Shown here: positions 40,234 through 49,882 of the stretch, piece after piece | How the letters are laid out: every line of letters begins with the position of its first letter | Position numbering within the stretch: the first letter of the stretch is position 1 | Origin: Sharpea porci | Lineage (GTDB): Bacteria; Bacillota_I; Bacilli_A; Erysipelotrichales; Coprobacillaceae | Direction of reading: 5' to 3' | DNA: 64,000 bases | Assembly (NCBI RefSeq): GCF_009695655.1 | Contig: NZ_VUNM01000001.1 | Coordinates: forward strand, 180,664 to 244,663 | The notes under the pieces: model-generated | Told to the model about the DNA's origin: nothing | Database searches by the model: none | The model's input: the letters and a program-made list of their open reading frames with translations, nothing else | Translations under genes and position numbers: made by a program

Positions 40234-40573
40234 ATTGTACACGTATCTTACGACACGTGAAAACGCATAAAATATTCACATATTACTTTCTTATCCCAAA
40301 TATTTTATATATTCCCACGCAACACTCTTCACTTGTTTTCATCCCAAATTAACAAGTTAAAACAAAGAGAAATTAATGGATACTGTGTTTTCTTTTTAAC
40401 CTCTCTTGCCATTGTAGGTTATCACATAAAGCATTTGAAATCAAGAAATTATCTTGAATATATGACTTGAAAATGATTTTCAGTTAAACAATGGATTTTC
40501 TAAATATATACATATATCGTTTTAGTATCGGATGTTTTACACTTTATTTCCAATTACATTCTACAATAAGGTC
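40234..40573 (-). promoter_or_regulatory. leader/promoter region of the loaP operon
   Basis: No coding frame is convincing. A small CACGT/ACGTG inverted repeat lies near 40240-40260. TTGATT with TAACCT 17 bp away (about 40415-40445) is a weak promoter candidate on the minus strand. The IS3 element ends at 40574 and may have cut off original upstream control sequence. Confidence 0.35.
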
Positions 40574-40625
40574 TGATATGACCCCTGTCAAGTAGACAGA
40601 GAAAATATCCAAAATAACTACCAAG

Positions 40626-40656
40626 CAAGGTCAATTAGATTTGGCCTTGTTTTTTA
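40626..40656 (+). terminator. terminator at the 3' end of the IS3 element (+ strand)
   Basis: CAAGGTCAA pairs with TTGGCCTTG (one G-T pair), followed by TTTTTTATT on the + strand. It faces into the element and would stop antisense transcription entering from the left. Confidence 0.5.
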
Positions 40657-41649
40657 TTGTTGTGCTTGCGCCTGGTGTTTTGCTTTGCTCTTCTCAATCC
40701 TATCCCAGAATCGTTCTATTTTTCTGTTTGGTGCGATTGGATACTGTTCCGGTGTATCTGCAGTCAGTGCTTCCTGTCTTACCTGGTACGCAGTCTTCCC
40801 ATGAAAACGTTTCTGTGGATATCTGTAGATATAGTATTCATATGTCCGGTATATGATCTCTGCAGCTTCCTCATACGTATGCGCTTTGCCAAACAGAACC
40901 TTGGCCATATCCTTGATGAACCCCTGAAAGGATTCTACTGGCCCGTTATCGATACAGTGGCCAACCCGTGACATGGATTGTGTCAGTCCGTCATTCTCAA
41001 GCATCCTGGAAAATATCTTGCGTGTGTACTGAAATCCTCTGTCGCTGTGCAGGAGCGGAGTGGCGCCTTGATTCAAGGTGATGGCCATGAAGTATGTATC
41101 ATGGACAAGTTTGGTATCGTTTCTTCTGCTGACGACAACGCCAACCGGATATCGATCATACAGGTCAAGGATCGTGCTGATATATAATTTATCACCAGCA
41201 TATTTCAGTTCGGTTATGTCGGTGCCCCATTTCAGATTCGGTGCTTCGGCATTGAAATCCCGGTCCAGTACGTTATCCTTCGTTTCCTGTGGAGTTGATT
41301 TCCTGTAAGTGGAATGACGCCGGTCAATGCGGAAATGAGATTCTATGCCATTGATGGCCATGATGCGATAGATACGTTTGCGATTATACTTCACATCGCT
41401 GTTATTATTGAGCGCATAGGTCATCTTCTGATAGCCAAACAGGCTGTTGTTTTCATCGGCAATGGCCTGTATGAGGGGAAGTATCCTTGCATCTTCTATG
41501 TCCACTCTGGATGGCTTGCGATGGATCCATTTATAATAGGATGCCCTGGATATGCCAGCCAGCTGACACAGATACTGTATGGAACATTGTTCGTCACTGC
41601 TCGTCTCCTGAACTGATTGACAGATCTGTATCTTCACCCTATGACGCAA
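40654..41649 (-). CDS. IS3-family transposase OrfB (catalytic subunit)
   Basis: The 331-residue integrase-type part contains an HTH_21-like region (LCQLAGISRASYYKW, IYRIMAINGIESHFR) and the rve core with TDITELKY (first D), LLHSDRGFQYT (second D) and DNGPVESFQGF (E), the DDE triad. The likely product is an OrfAB fusion made by -1 frameshifting at 41706-41712, because this frame is open back to that site and lacks a good ribosome site of its own. Confidence 0.92.
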   Translation of the reverse strand: MRHRVKIQICQSVQETSSDEQCSIQYLCQLAGISRASYYKWIHRKPSRVDIEDARILPLIQAIADENNSLFGYQKMTYALNNNSDVKYNRKRIYRIMAINGIESHFRIDRRHSTYRKSTPQETKDNVLDRDFNAEAPNLKWGTDITELKYAGDKLYISTILDLYDRYPVGVVVSRRNDTKLVHDTYFMAITLNQGATPLLHSDRGFQYTRKIFSRMLENDGLTQSMSRVGHCIDNGPVESFQGFIKDMAKVLFGKAHTYEEAAEIIYRTYEYYIYRYPQKRFHGKTAYQVRQEALTADTPEQYPIAPNRKIERFWDRIEKSKAKHQAQAQQ

Positions 41650-41678
41650 TGCTGGCTGGGCAATCTTCGGCGTATTCT

Positions 41679-42368
41679 CTATCGCCCCCTCCCTAATTCG
41701 TTGAGTTTTTTTAAGAATATGACCTCTATTTCTTTTCGTCTCAGTTCTTCCTTCAGTCGTCTGATTTTTCTCTCCAGCTTTTCATTATCAGTAAGGTCTT
41801 CCTCTGCCTTGCGATGTCCGCGGTTGTCATTCAGGCCATCTGTTCCCTGCCTGTCATATTTGCGTACCCATGAATAGACCTGGGAATAGCTGCAGCCATA
41901 TTTTGCGGCTGTTTCTTTATAATTGCGACCATGATTGATGCAGTACTGAACGATCTCCATTCTTTCTTCTTTCGTTGTTTTCTTTCTTTCTGCCATATAG
42001 ACCTCCTGATGGGGACAATAATCCCTCTGCTCTATATGGTTATTATACCTTTTGATCCATTGATCGATGACTGTTTTACTAGGAATATTGTATTTTGTTG
42101 CCAGTTCGTACGGTGACAGCCCATTCTGTACATAATCCTGAACGACCATATCTTTGAATTCCTTTGAGTAAGATGAATTTCTTTCTTTAGGCTTGAGAGC
42201 TTCTTGCCCATTGGCTTTATAGAGACTCGCCCATTGACGTATTCTGTTGTCACCATATTTCCCCATACCTAATTCAAAGGCAATAGCAGCTGCTGATTTC
42301 TTTCCTGATAGATAATCCTGTGCAGCTTTCAGTTTCTGTTCAAATGTATATTTTGCTTTTCGTCCCAT
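41679..42368 (-). CDS. IS3-family transposase OrfA (DNA-binding subunit)
   Basis: The 229-residue protein has three helix-turn-helix segments of the IS150 type (FEQKLKAAQDYLSGKKSAAAIAFELGMG; LSPYELATKYNIPSKTVIDQWIKRY; NYKETAAKYGCSYSQVYSWVRKY) and a leucine-zipper-like end (EKLERKIRRLKEELRRKEIEVIFLKKL). It binds the IS ends and dimerises with OrfAB. The length is normal for IS150 OrfA. Confidence 0.92.
   Translation of the reverse strand: MGRKAKYTFEQKLKAAQDYLSGKKSAAAIAFELGMGKYGDNRIRQWASLYKANGQEALKPKERNSSYSKEFKDMVVQDYVQNGLSPYELATKYNIPSKTVIDQWIKRYNNHIEQRDYCPHQEVYMAERKKTTKEERMEIVQYCINHGRNYKETAAKYGCSYSQVYSWVRKYDRQGTDGLNDNRGHRKAEEDLTDNEKLERKIRRLKEELRRKEIEVIFLKKLNELGRGR
41706..41712 (-). other. programmed -1 frameshift site (A7)
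   Basis: Seven consecutive A on the coding strand, in register A-AAA-AAA, within the last codons of orfA. The -1 frame is open from here into orfB. This is the standard IS3 arrangement for making the fused transposase. Confidence 0.75.
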
Positions 42369-42440
42369 AATAAAACCCCCCTAAAAGCAGGGCAGTACAT
42401 TTTGTGTATTTGTACTGTCTACCTATAGGGGATCGTATCA

Positions 42441-42936
42441 GTCCCTGATCTTTTTTTTATATTTCTATTGTCTGTCTTAATATATCGTTTTCTAGCTAAA
42501 GATCTCTTATCTTAGCTGCCAATTCAATATTATTATCGGAACCCTTATCAACATCTTCATTAACTATCAAAGCTCCTCTTGGCAAATCTTTCTTTTTATT
42601 CATTATCGCTGCTGCACCTCCAGATAAATACAGCTTTCTCCAACTATAAATACTCGTCCTTGAATATCCGTATTCTTCTGATATTGATTTTATGTCTTCT
42701 CTTTCTTTAAAGCAACGGTGAAGTATTTCAAGTTTTGTTTCCAGCGATGGATGAATCTATGGTCTGGTGAATTAGTAAAACTATATTCCTTGTGTTTCTT
42801 TTCAATATTTCGATTTTAATCCAAGTATACATATTCTGCCTGCTTGGATATCCAAGATTATGTATTACCTTAGCAATCGATCCTGTCTCATCATACAATT
42901 GGAGTGCTTTCTTTTTTCTTCCTCAGTAAATGACAT
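42441..42936 (-). pseudogene. remnant of a second, older IS3-family OrfA
   Basis: From the ATG at 42936 the frame reads MSFTEEEKKKALQLYDETGS and IHNLGYPSRQNMYTWIK, a short IS3 OrfA N-terminus. After many stops and shifts its end is still visible as LENDILRQTIEI then KKDQGL, the usual OrfA C-terminus before the frameshift window. The complete IS3 element above sits exactly at this point, so it inserted into the older relic. Confidence 0.7.
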
Positions 42937-43042
42937 TTTTATCACTCCCCCATTATTGCGGGTCCAAGAATCTATCCGCACCCCTATATTTCAAGGAAAA
43001 ACTAGAAAATATAAAAATTACTATTAAGATACAGTTATATCA

Positions 43043-44065
43043 TCAACGTTTTATTTTATTAATATTTAAATCTATGCAATAGTAAATAAAAACACCATAT
43101 AATGTTGCAATTATGCTAGTAATAAGGAAATTAATAACAATTGCGTGACCACCTCGTATATACATTGCTATTACTTGCTGCGTTGGAAATCCAATTAAAT
43201 ACATGCCATATGAATAATTTCCTAGTGAAGCTAATTTAGAATGAATTTGAGGCAAGCAAAAAGAAATATAAAGAATTATATATGGTAAACAAATTACGTT
43301 TGCTAAATGACCCTTTTTTAAAATAAATAGAATAATGAATATCATTGTGAACATGTATAAATATTTTTGATTAATCTTTATTTTATCTTTATAAATATAC
43401 ATTGCGCTTGCAATAAAGAATAAATATACTGGCTCAATAAAATTTCTAAGCACTATAAATATGGGTATGTTAACCATGAATATTCCAACATAACTAATGA
43501 AAAGTAGTGTTATAAGAACTCTTGTATATCGTTCTAACAATCTTGTTTTATAAAGAATAAGTAAAAGAATATAACAAGCGAATTCAACTGGTAATGTCCA
43601 CAATGCTCCATTGACAACAGACTTATAAATATTGTTTTCGAAAACACCTGGTAAATTATGTACAGGAATAAGCAACATATTTAATAAATATAACCATGTT
43701 TGTCTATTTTTGAAATATGAAATAATACTTAAATTAGAGGCAAAAAAACCAAGTATTAATATAGACAATAAAACTGTTACAATGAGTGGTGGAAATATAC
43801 GCTTTATTCTTGCTATTAAGTATTGTTTTGTTGATTTATGTTTTATAATGCTCTTAGTCACAAGATAACCACTGCTGATAAAAAATACACCAACTGCTAT
43901 ACTACCAAAGCTCATTGAACCATGGGTATATTGAGAGATAAAATCTGTATTTTGCTTACCCATAGAAAGTGGAAAAGCATGGCATAAAATGACAAGTAAA
44001 GCTGCGATAAATTTCAAAAAGCTTAGATTATTTGATCTTTTATTTGTATATTCTCCTAAATACAT
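43043..44065 (-). CDS. acyltransferase 3 family membrane protein (O-acetyltransferase)
   Basis: The 340-residue protein opens NNLSFLKFIAALLVILCHAFPLSMG with the helix-1 His, followed by AVGVFFISSGYLVTKS, the R-x10-H-like and SGY features of AT3 enzymes, and about ten membrane helices. It is of normal length for a stand-alone OafA/WecH-type enzyme that acetylates an exported sugar. A perfect terminator lies between it and the epimerase gene, so it may be expressed by read-through or from its own promoter. Confidence 0.88.
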   Translation of the reverse strand: MYLGEYTNKRSNNLSFLKFIAALLVILCHAFPLSMGKQNTDFISQYTHGSMSFGSIAVGVFFISSGYLVTKSIIKHKSTKQYLIARIKRIFPPLIVTVLLSILILGFFASNLSIISYFKNRQTWLYLLNMLLIPVHNLPGVFENNIYKSVVNGALWTLPVEFACYILLLILYKTRLLERYTRVLITLLFISYVGIFMVNIPIFIVLRNFIEPVYLFFIASAMYIYKDKIKINQKYLYMFTMIFIILFILKKGHLANVICLPYIILYISFCLPQIHSKLASLGNYSYGMYLIGFPTQQVIAMYIRGGHAIVINFLITSIIATLYGVFIYYCIDLNINKIKR

Positions 44066-44095
44066 TATTGTAAGCTCCCTCTTTAATATTGACTT

Positions 44096-44132
44096 TCCGA
44101 AAAATAACCATTACAAAGTAATGGTTATTTTT
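44096..44132 (-). terminator. strong bidirectional terminator overlapping a stop codon
   Basis: TAACCATTAC and GTAATGGTTA form a perfect stem with a 3-nt loop, flanked by A and T runs on both sides. The TAA stop of the epimerase gene is the first part of the stem. It separates the last gene of the second cluster from the others. Confidence 0.8.
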
Positions 44133-44952
44133 TTAGTATCTTTTGAATTTTACTAACATCACCATAAACTATTGGTGAATCATATGGTCGATCTGGGAAC
44201 TTACCATAGTCTAGTGAAATATTTAAATGTCTTTCCTTTATGAATTCTTCTACCTTATCCTTTAAGGCAACTGGTTTACCTGAACATACATTAATAGTTC
44301 CTAGTACTTCATCTTGAATAGAAACTTCAGATATTTGTTTTGCTAATCCAGTGACTGAAATAAAATCATATTGATTTTTTCCTGAATTGAATGGGAATGT
44401 TGTCTTTCCTTCTTTAGCTGCTTCAAGAATTTTAGTAAAAATAGAATGATTCCCTTCATCATCACCGAGGATATAATAGGCTCTAGTCCAAGTTAGTTTA
44501 CAGTCTGAATTCTTTGTAAGAACTAGTAGCATTTCTCTTAAGGCATTCTTAGCAATACCATACATTGACATAGGATTGCATGGTGTCGTTTCATCAATCG
44601 CCCCTTCATGATATCCTACCTCATGCATTGTTCCCATTACATCCAAACGTTTTAATCCACCCTGAATCATATTCTTTAAAAATTCATAATGTTTTGGTAA
44701 ATCCATTATATGTGCATCAGACCCATGATTAAATCCATCTCGCCACGCTAAATGAATGCATACGTCTGGTTGTCCTAATTTATTATAAATATCTTTATCG
44801 CCTGAAAATATATTTTCATGACTTCGTTTTGCACGTTCATCTACTTTATCATAACGTAAATCTGCTGCAATAACTTCGTGGTCATGATCAAGCAAATATT
44901 TAACAATGTGTCTGCCAATATATCCATTGGCGCCTGTAACTAATATTTTCAT
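44125..44952 (-). CDS. NAD-dependent epimerase/dehydratase (SDR)
   Basis: The 275-residue extended-SDR enzyme has TGANGYIGRHIVKYL as its nucleotide loop and the catalytic YxxxK in MSMYGIAKNALREML, with GTMHEVGYHEG before it. It probably changes a nucleotide sugar (epimerase, reductase or dehydratase). The exact reaction cannot be read from the motifs. It is slightly shorter than GalE/RfbB and closer to RmlD/WbjC-like reductases in size. It belongs to the second glycan cluster. Confidence 0.85.
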   Translation of the reverse strand: MKILVTGANGYIGRHIVKYLLDHDHEVIAADLRYDKVDERAKRSHENIFSGDKDIYNKLGQPDVCIHLAWRDGFNHGSDAHIMDLPKHYEFLKNMIQGGLKRLDVMGTMHEVGYHEGAIDETTPCNPMSMYGIAKNALREMLLVLTKNSDCKLTWTRAYYILGDDEGNHSIFTKILEAAKEGKTTFPFNSGKNQYDFISVTGLAKQISEVSIQDEVLGTINVCSGKPVALKDKVEEFIKERHLNISLDYGKFPDRPYDSPIVYGDVSKIQKILKK

Positions 44953-44964
44953 ATTTTTTACTCC

Positions 44965-45765
44965 CTATACAATATTACTCTTTTCACTTGTTTTATATAT
45001 ATTATTGATAAATTTAGCGATAGGCATTGGCCAAAACAAATTAAATATTTCCAAGTCTTCTTTTGCTCTTATATTTTCGCTTAAATTAGCTGTTGTTGCT
45101 GAACCAGCATATATTCGATGTGCAATTAAAGGTTCTGGTACATAAACAAATGCTCCTTTAAGTTTTGCAAGTTCAACCCATGTCTTATAATCACAACTAT
45201 TAATATATTTTGTATCGAAAATTGAATCTCCCGCATTTTTCTTTACATAAGTCACAGCAGGACAACATATTGGACTTCCAAATGAAAGTATCCTATTTCT
45301 CATCCATATGCTATTTTGTAGTCTTTTTTTTGTTAAAGGCCAATTCATGATACGCTTAATTTTTAATAATTTATTTGTCATTACTTTTTTATTTTTTTTA
45401 TACTCATAATAATCAGTAAATGCCATGATAACATCATCTTCTTTGTGATTATTTATCGATTCAATAATTTTCTCAACATATTCTGGTTCATAAAAATCAT
45501 CTTGATGCGCAATTGTCACTAATTCAGTATCTGCATGATCATATGCATAATTCCAGTCGCAACCTGCACCTTTTCTTTCAGGATTAACAATCATAGGTAT
45601 TTTATATTTTGCACAAATGCCTTTTAAGAATTCATTTGGCGTAGATGTTGAAAGAAGGATTCTAGATTTTACTGATTGATTAAGCAATGACTGAATTGTT
45701 GTTTCAATGTGATGATTTTCTTTGTATGCACATATGACAAACATATGATTTTTAGCACTATACAT
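44965..45765 (-). CDS. GT2 family glycosyltransferase
   Basis: The 266-residue GT-A enzyme begins with FVICAYKENHHIETTIQSLLNQ, has DWNYAYDHADTELVTIAHQDDFYEPEYVEKI with the HQDD metal site and CDYKTWVELAKLKGAFVYVPEPLIAHRIY at the end. It resembles capsular GT2 enzymes in which HQDDxY replaces the usual DxD. No membrane segments. 12 bp from the epimerase gene. The donor is unknown. Confidence 0.88.
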   Translation of the reverse strand: MYSAKNHMFVICAYKENHHIETTIQSLLNQSVKSRILLSTSTPNEFLKGICAKYKIPMIVNPERKGAGCDWNYAYDHADTELVTIAHQDDFYEPEYVEKIIESINNHKEDDVIMAFTDYYEYKKNKKVMTNKLLKIKRIMNWPLTKKRLQNSIWMRNRILSFGSPICCPAVTYVKKNAGDSIFDTKYINSCDYKTWVELAKLKGAFVYVPEPLIAHRIYAGSATTANLSENIRAKEDLEIFNLFWPMPIAKFINNIYKTSEKSNIV

Positions 45766-45816
45766 ATTCTACCTCACGAATCATAATTAATATATTAACT
45801 CTAAATAACACTTTGA

Positions 45817-46923
45817 TTATACTAAACTATCAAATAAATCCAAGTATTCTTGTGCTATTTTTTTTACTTCATATTCAGGGAAAGGAATAGTTCTTTTTTC
45901 TTTTTCTTTTATTTCTTTAAGCTTACCAATCCAGTCATCAATATTGAATGCGTCATTGACATAATAACAACGATCCATTGTAACTTCCTCTAATGATGTA
46001 CATTTTGTTGTTAAGACTTTTGATCCTAGAAGCATTGCTTCAATAGGAGGCATCCCAAATCCTTCAAACACTGAAGGGAAGACAAAAGCATTAGCATGCT
46101 TCATTAATGTATTTCTTTCCTCGTTACTGATAAATCCAGTTAATATAACATTGTCATTAAGCTTATAGTCATCTAAATAACGTTTAATTTCCGCTAACTG
46201 TTTTCCTCCCACACCTGATATGAGTAATTTTTTAGGTAAAGCTATATTATCATAGACTATCTTCTTTTTAACTTCTAGGATAGTCTTTAAGTTCTTATGA
46301 GGTAATAGAGATGAAACAGTATAATAATACTCATTATCATCAATTCCATATTTCTCTTGAAGACCTTGAAAATCAACAAATGCGTCTTTTACTACTATCG
46401 GATTGTGAATAGCCACAACATTTTTAGTTCCGTAATGCTCCTCTATATCATTTTTCACATAATTTGAAATACCAACCACCTTATCAGCATTTTTAACCAC
46501 TCTCTTCCAGCTCGCTTTTAAAACTGCTTTTTCCACATTAGTAAAATATTCTGGATAATGAAGGGCTTGTAAATCATGAATAACTGTAACAATTTTAAAA
46601 CTGTTGCAGCGATATAAAGGCATATCATAAACAGGGAAAAAAGCCAAATCTATATTTTCCTTCTTCATGAGGCGATAGAGTTGAGTGTTCTTCCATATCA
46701 CTCTTGATACGAGTTTTTCTGTATTAACATGGCATTCTGAAAATTTAAAACGAGAATCATCTAAATATGATTTGAATGATTCTTTATTATTATCCGCTAC
46801 AAATAAAATATAAGAATTAACATTCTTCAATGTTTTAAAGCCATCTAATAAATTTCTAATATAGAACTCTGTCCCACCATTTTTTCCAGGCTTCACCCAT
46901 GTTAAATCTATACCAATAATCAT
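45817..46923 (-). CDS. GT4 family glycosyltransferase
   Basis: The 368-residue GT-B enzyme starts MIIGIDLTWVKPGKNGGTEFYIRNLLDGF, has VTVIHDLQALHYPEYF, YTVSSLLPHKNLKTILEVK and SVFEGFGMPPIEAMLLGSKVL. The GGTEFY/IHDLQALHYPEYF form is close to mannosyl- or rhamnosyltransferases of cps clusters, which would fit the manC copy in the same cluster. It follows wzx by 5 bp. Confidence 0.9.
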   Translation of the reverse strand: MIIGIDLTWVKPGKNGGTEFYIRNLLDGFKTLKNVNSYILFVADNNKESFKSYLDDSRFKFSECHVNTEKLVSRVIWKNTQLYRLMKKENIDLAFFPVYDMPLYRCNSFKIVTVIHDLQALHYPEYFTNVEKAVLKASWKRVVKNADKVVGISNYVKNDIEEHYGTKNVVAIHNPIVVKDAFVDFQGLQEKYGIDDNEYYYTVSSLLPHKNLKTILEVKKKIVYDNIALPKKLLISGVGGKQLAEIKRYLDDYKLNDNVILTGFISNEERNTLMKHANAFVFPSVFEGFGMPPIEAMLLGSKVLTTKCTSLEEVTMDRCYYVNDAFNIDDWIGKLKEIKEKEKRTIPFPEYEVKKIAQEYLDLFDSLV

Positions 46924-46928
46924 TGTTT

Positions 46929-48167
46929 TTACTGCTCCTTTGCTATCATTTTATGCCAACTATTTAATTCAAAATGATAATAAATTGTATATTGTATTCC
47001 ATGCAATAACATTGTACCAAAATATGCAAACGTTGCACCTTGAATACCCAGTCTTCTTATAAGTACTGATGATAATACAAATCCACATATTGAACTAACT
47101 ATATAAATGACAAGTTGAAAATTATTATGTTGCATTGTGGTTAATGCCATGGAGTAAATTGTCGCTAATGTATACACAAATGCACCTAGTAGAATTAATA
47201 GTAATTGCATTTTGTATGCATGTAAATCAACTGCATATATTAAACTCAAAATAGGAATTCCTAATAAATACGCACCGACCTCTACAATTACTAATATTCC
47301 AACTAACAAAAATAAAATTTTAGCAATAAGCTTTTTGAACTTATCAGGTTTGTTGGTTTCATGGAAATCTACCAGTTTCACCAATACTGGATTGATAATA
47401 TACTGTCCACACAGACTCATAAATGTAGCAGGCATAGCAATTATGTTGAATATTGTCTGATAATCATCACTTAAAATGCCATTAATGACATATTTAGGGA
47501 CATTGACAATGTAAATTGCTAAAAATGAAAATGCAAAGACTGAAAAGCCAGATGGAAATAAACTCAATAGATGATTATTTCTTATCTTTGCTTTATGCAT
47601 ATTTTTTCTTCCAAAGGGGATATCAATTAATAATATAACTGATAAATTTGTCAATATAAGAATAGCACATGATAAAGCCAAATTATGAGTCAATAAATCC
47701 ACAATAAGGAATATACTTACACCTATTAAAGACTTCACAAACATTGAAATACCAGCAATATAAAGCTGTTCTTTCTTTTGCATAAAGCCATAAAAAGTCT
47801 CACTTAGTGCATCCAATCCCCTGAAGGCAGTGAGCGTTATAACAGCAATAAGTTTTTTCTCTGTATATGGTTGAAATATACAATAGCAAAGACAACATAC
47901 CATCATAATTATACATGTAATTATCTTGTGTAATAAATACTCACTATCATTTAATTTTCCTTCACTATCTGATAATTGGTATGTTCTACCAGCATAATTA
48001 CCGATAATAAAAAATAGACAAGCCAGTGAAAATGCATAGCTAAAGACACCACCATCAAATATACCATTTACTCTATTTACAATCACAAGGAAAAACAAAG
48101 AGTTAAATGATGAAAATGTCGACCCAATTATATTCCATACAACATTTTTTCTAAGTTGTCGATCCAT
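46929..48167 (-). CDS. second Wzx-like flippase
   Basis: The 412-residue membrane protein has about 12 helices, an N-terminal VWNIIGSTFSSFNSLFFLVIVNRVNG (MOP-type) and GGVFSYAFSLACLFFIIGNYAGRTYQL. It belongs to the polysaccharide-transport branch, but is shorter than the wzx at 19983-21521 and shows little likeness to it by eye. Placed between the mutase and a GT4 gene in the second cluster, it suggests a second exported glycan. No polymerase gene is found next to it. Confidence 0.88.
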   Translation of the reverse strand: MDRQLRKNVVWNIIGSTFSSFNSLFFLVIVNRVNGIFDGGVFSYAFSLACLFFIIGNYAGRTYQLSDSEGKLNDSEYLLHKIITCIIMMVCCLCYCIFQPYTEKKLIAVITLTAFRGLDALSETFYGFMQKKEQLYIAGISMFVKSLIGVSIFLIVDLLTHNLALSCAILILTNLSVILLIDIPFGRKNMHKAKIRNNHLLSLFPSGFSVFAFSFLAIYIVNVPKYVINGILSDDYQTIFNIIAMPATFMSLCGQYIINPVLVKLVDFHETNKPDKFKKLIAKILFLLVGILVIVEVGAYLLGIPILSLIYAVDLHAYKMQLLLILLGAFVYTLATIYSMALTTMQHNNFQLVIYIVSSICGFVLSSVLIRRLGIQGATFAYFGTMLLHGIQYTIYYHFELNSWHKMIAKEQ

Positions 48168-48177
48168 TATCTTTCTC

Positions 48178-49869
48178 CTAATCTAGATAAGTACGCAATT
48201 CATTGAATAGTTTTGTTTCTTCTTTTTGTGCTAATGATTTATCCTTTGCACTAATTGATATATAAATTTTCAATTTAGGCTCTGTTCCAGATGGTCTAAC
48301 AACAATAGAACAATGATCCTGTAAAAAGAATTTTATAACATTAGATTTTGGTAATCCATCGACACCGATACTATAGTCATTTGTTTTAAGTACCTTTTTA
48401 TCCCCAAACATTGAAATTGGTTGACGTAAATTATCCATTATTGATTGCATTCGTTCCATCCCAGAAGGGCCTTCATACTTAAAAGAATGCTGTGTATTTA
48501 AACAATAGCCATATTCATCATATAGTTTATTTAATTGATTATATAATGAAATACCATGAGATTTATAATAGCTAAACATATCACAAATAAGTAATGATGC
48601 ATTAACACCATCTTTGTCTCTAACATAAGTACCGCTTAAATATCCATAGCTTTCTTCAAATCCAAATATATATGATTCTTTTCGACCCTCTTTTTCTAAT
48701 AAACCAATCTGTTCTCCAATGAATTTGAATCCAGTGAGAGTGTTAACTGTCCGTAGTCCATATTTGGAAGCTATGCGTTCAGCCATGTCAATTGTGACAA
48801 TTGTTTTCATAAAAACAGGGTTTACTGGCATTTCGTTATATTTGATTCTTTGCTTACAAATGAAATCTAGTAGCAACATTCCAGTTTCATTAGCTGTTAG
48901 AAGAATATAATTATCCTCATTATCTTTAACCGCTATACCGACACGATCACAATCAGGATCAGTCGCTAATAATAAATCTGCATCATACTTTTTAGCATAA
49001 GCAACACCAAGTTCCATTGCTTCTCTAACTTCTGGATTAGGATATGGACAAGTTGGAAATAAACCATCGGGCTTTTCTTGTTCTTTGACAACTGTAATGT
49101 TATTGTACCCTGCTTCTTTTAAAACCCTTAAAACCGGAACAAGTCCTGAACCATTCAAAGGTGTATAAATAATATTAACATTTTTATCTACATGGTCTTC
49201 AGGATGGAGTAATGTTTCTTCTTTTACATCTTTGACATATTGATCAAAGACAACTTCAGGTATGTATGAAATCGTATTATCATTGATGCCTTCATCAAAT
49301 CTTTTTCTTTTTACACCTTTGAAGATATCAACTTTTGCTATTTCTAATTGTATATTTTTTGCGGCTTCAGTAGTGATTTGGCAACCATCACTACCATAAA
49401 CTTTATACCCATTATATACAGAAGGGTTATGAGAAGCTGTAATCATAACACCTGCTGCACAATGTAATTGTCTTACAGCATAAGACAAACAAGGTACCGG
49501 CATAAGCGTGTTATATATGCTTACTTTAATATTATTAGCCGCAAAAACTTCAGCTGTAACTTTAGCAAATAAATCAGATTTAACTCTAGAGTCATAACTA
49601 ATGGCAACAATATGCTGGTTTTTAGGAAAATTGTGAATAATATAGCTTGCTAGCCCCTGCGTTGCTTTGGCAACAGTATATACATTCATGCGATTAGTCC
49701 CAGCGCCTATTTTGCCTCTTAGACCTCCAGTACCAAACTTTAGATCTTGATAAAAAGCATCTTTTATTTTGATTTCATCATTTCGAATAGCTTCTAGTTC
49801 TTTTATAAGATCTTTATCTTCTAAAGCATTAGTTGTCCATTCATTATAAAGTGATTTCCAATCATTCAT
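48178..49869 (-). CDS. alpha-phosphohexomutase (second copy)
   Basis: The 563-residue paralogue of the enzyme at 34943-36616 keeps the same active-site loops: ITASHNPSVYNGYKVYG, DPDCDRVGIAV, GFEESYGYL, RPSGTEPKLK. Codon use is AT-rich like the rest of this cluster, in contrast to the GC-richer copy, so the pairs have separate origins. It is expected to make mannose-1-P (or glucose-1-P) for the manC gene 14 bp upstream. Confidence 0.93.
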   Translation of the reverse strand: MNDWKSLYNEWTTNALEDKDLIKELEAIRNDEIKIKDAFYQDLKFGTGGLRGKIGAGTNRMNVYTVAKATQGLASYIIHNFPKNQHIVAISYDSRVKSDLFAKVTAEVFAANNIKVSIYNTLMPVPCLSYAVRQLHCAAGVMITASHNPSVYNGYKVYGSDGCQITTEAAKNIQLEIAKVDIFKGVKRKRFDEGINDNTISYIPEVVFDQYVKDVKEETLLHPEDHVDKNVNIIYTPLNGSGLVPVLRVLKEAGYNNITVVKEQEKPDGLFPTCPYPNPEVREAMELGVAYAKKYDADLLLATDPDCDRVGIAVKDNEDNYILLTANETGMLLLDFICKQRIKYNEMPVNPVFMKTIVTIDMAERIASKYGLRTVNTLTGFKFIGEQIGLLEKEGRKESYIFGFEESYGYLSGTYVRDKDGVNASLLICDMFSYYKSHGISLYNQLNKLYDEYGYCLNTQHSFKYEGPSGMERMQSIMDNLRQPISMFGDKKVLKTNDYSIGVDGLPKSNVIKFFLQDHCSIVVRPSGTEPKLKIYISISAKDKSLAQKEETKLFNELRTYLD

Positions 49870-49882
49870 TCAATATACCTTC

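Larger units (their letters stand above)
40574..42440 (-). mobile_element. IS3-family (IS150-type) insertion sequence
   Basis: The ends are imperfect inverted repeats of about 33 bp. The left begins TGATATGACCCC and the right, read inwards, TGATACGATCCCC; both continue to a shared GTAGACAG. The element starts with TG and ends with CA and is flanked on both sides by GTC, a 3-bp target duplication. It contains orfA and orfB in overlapping frames with a slippery A7. It looks complete and possibly active. Confidence 0.9.
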
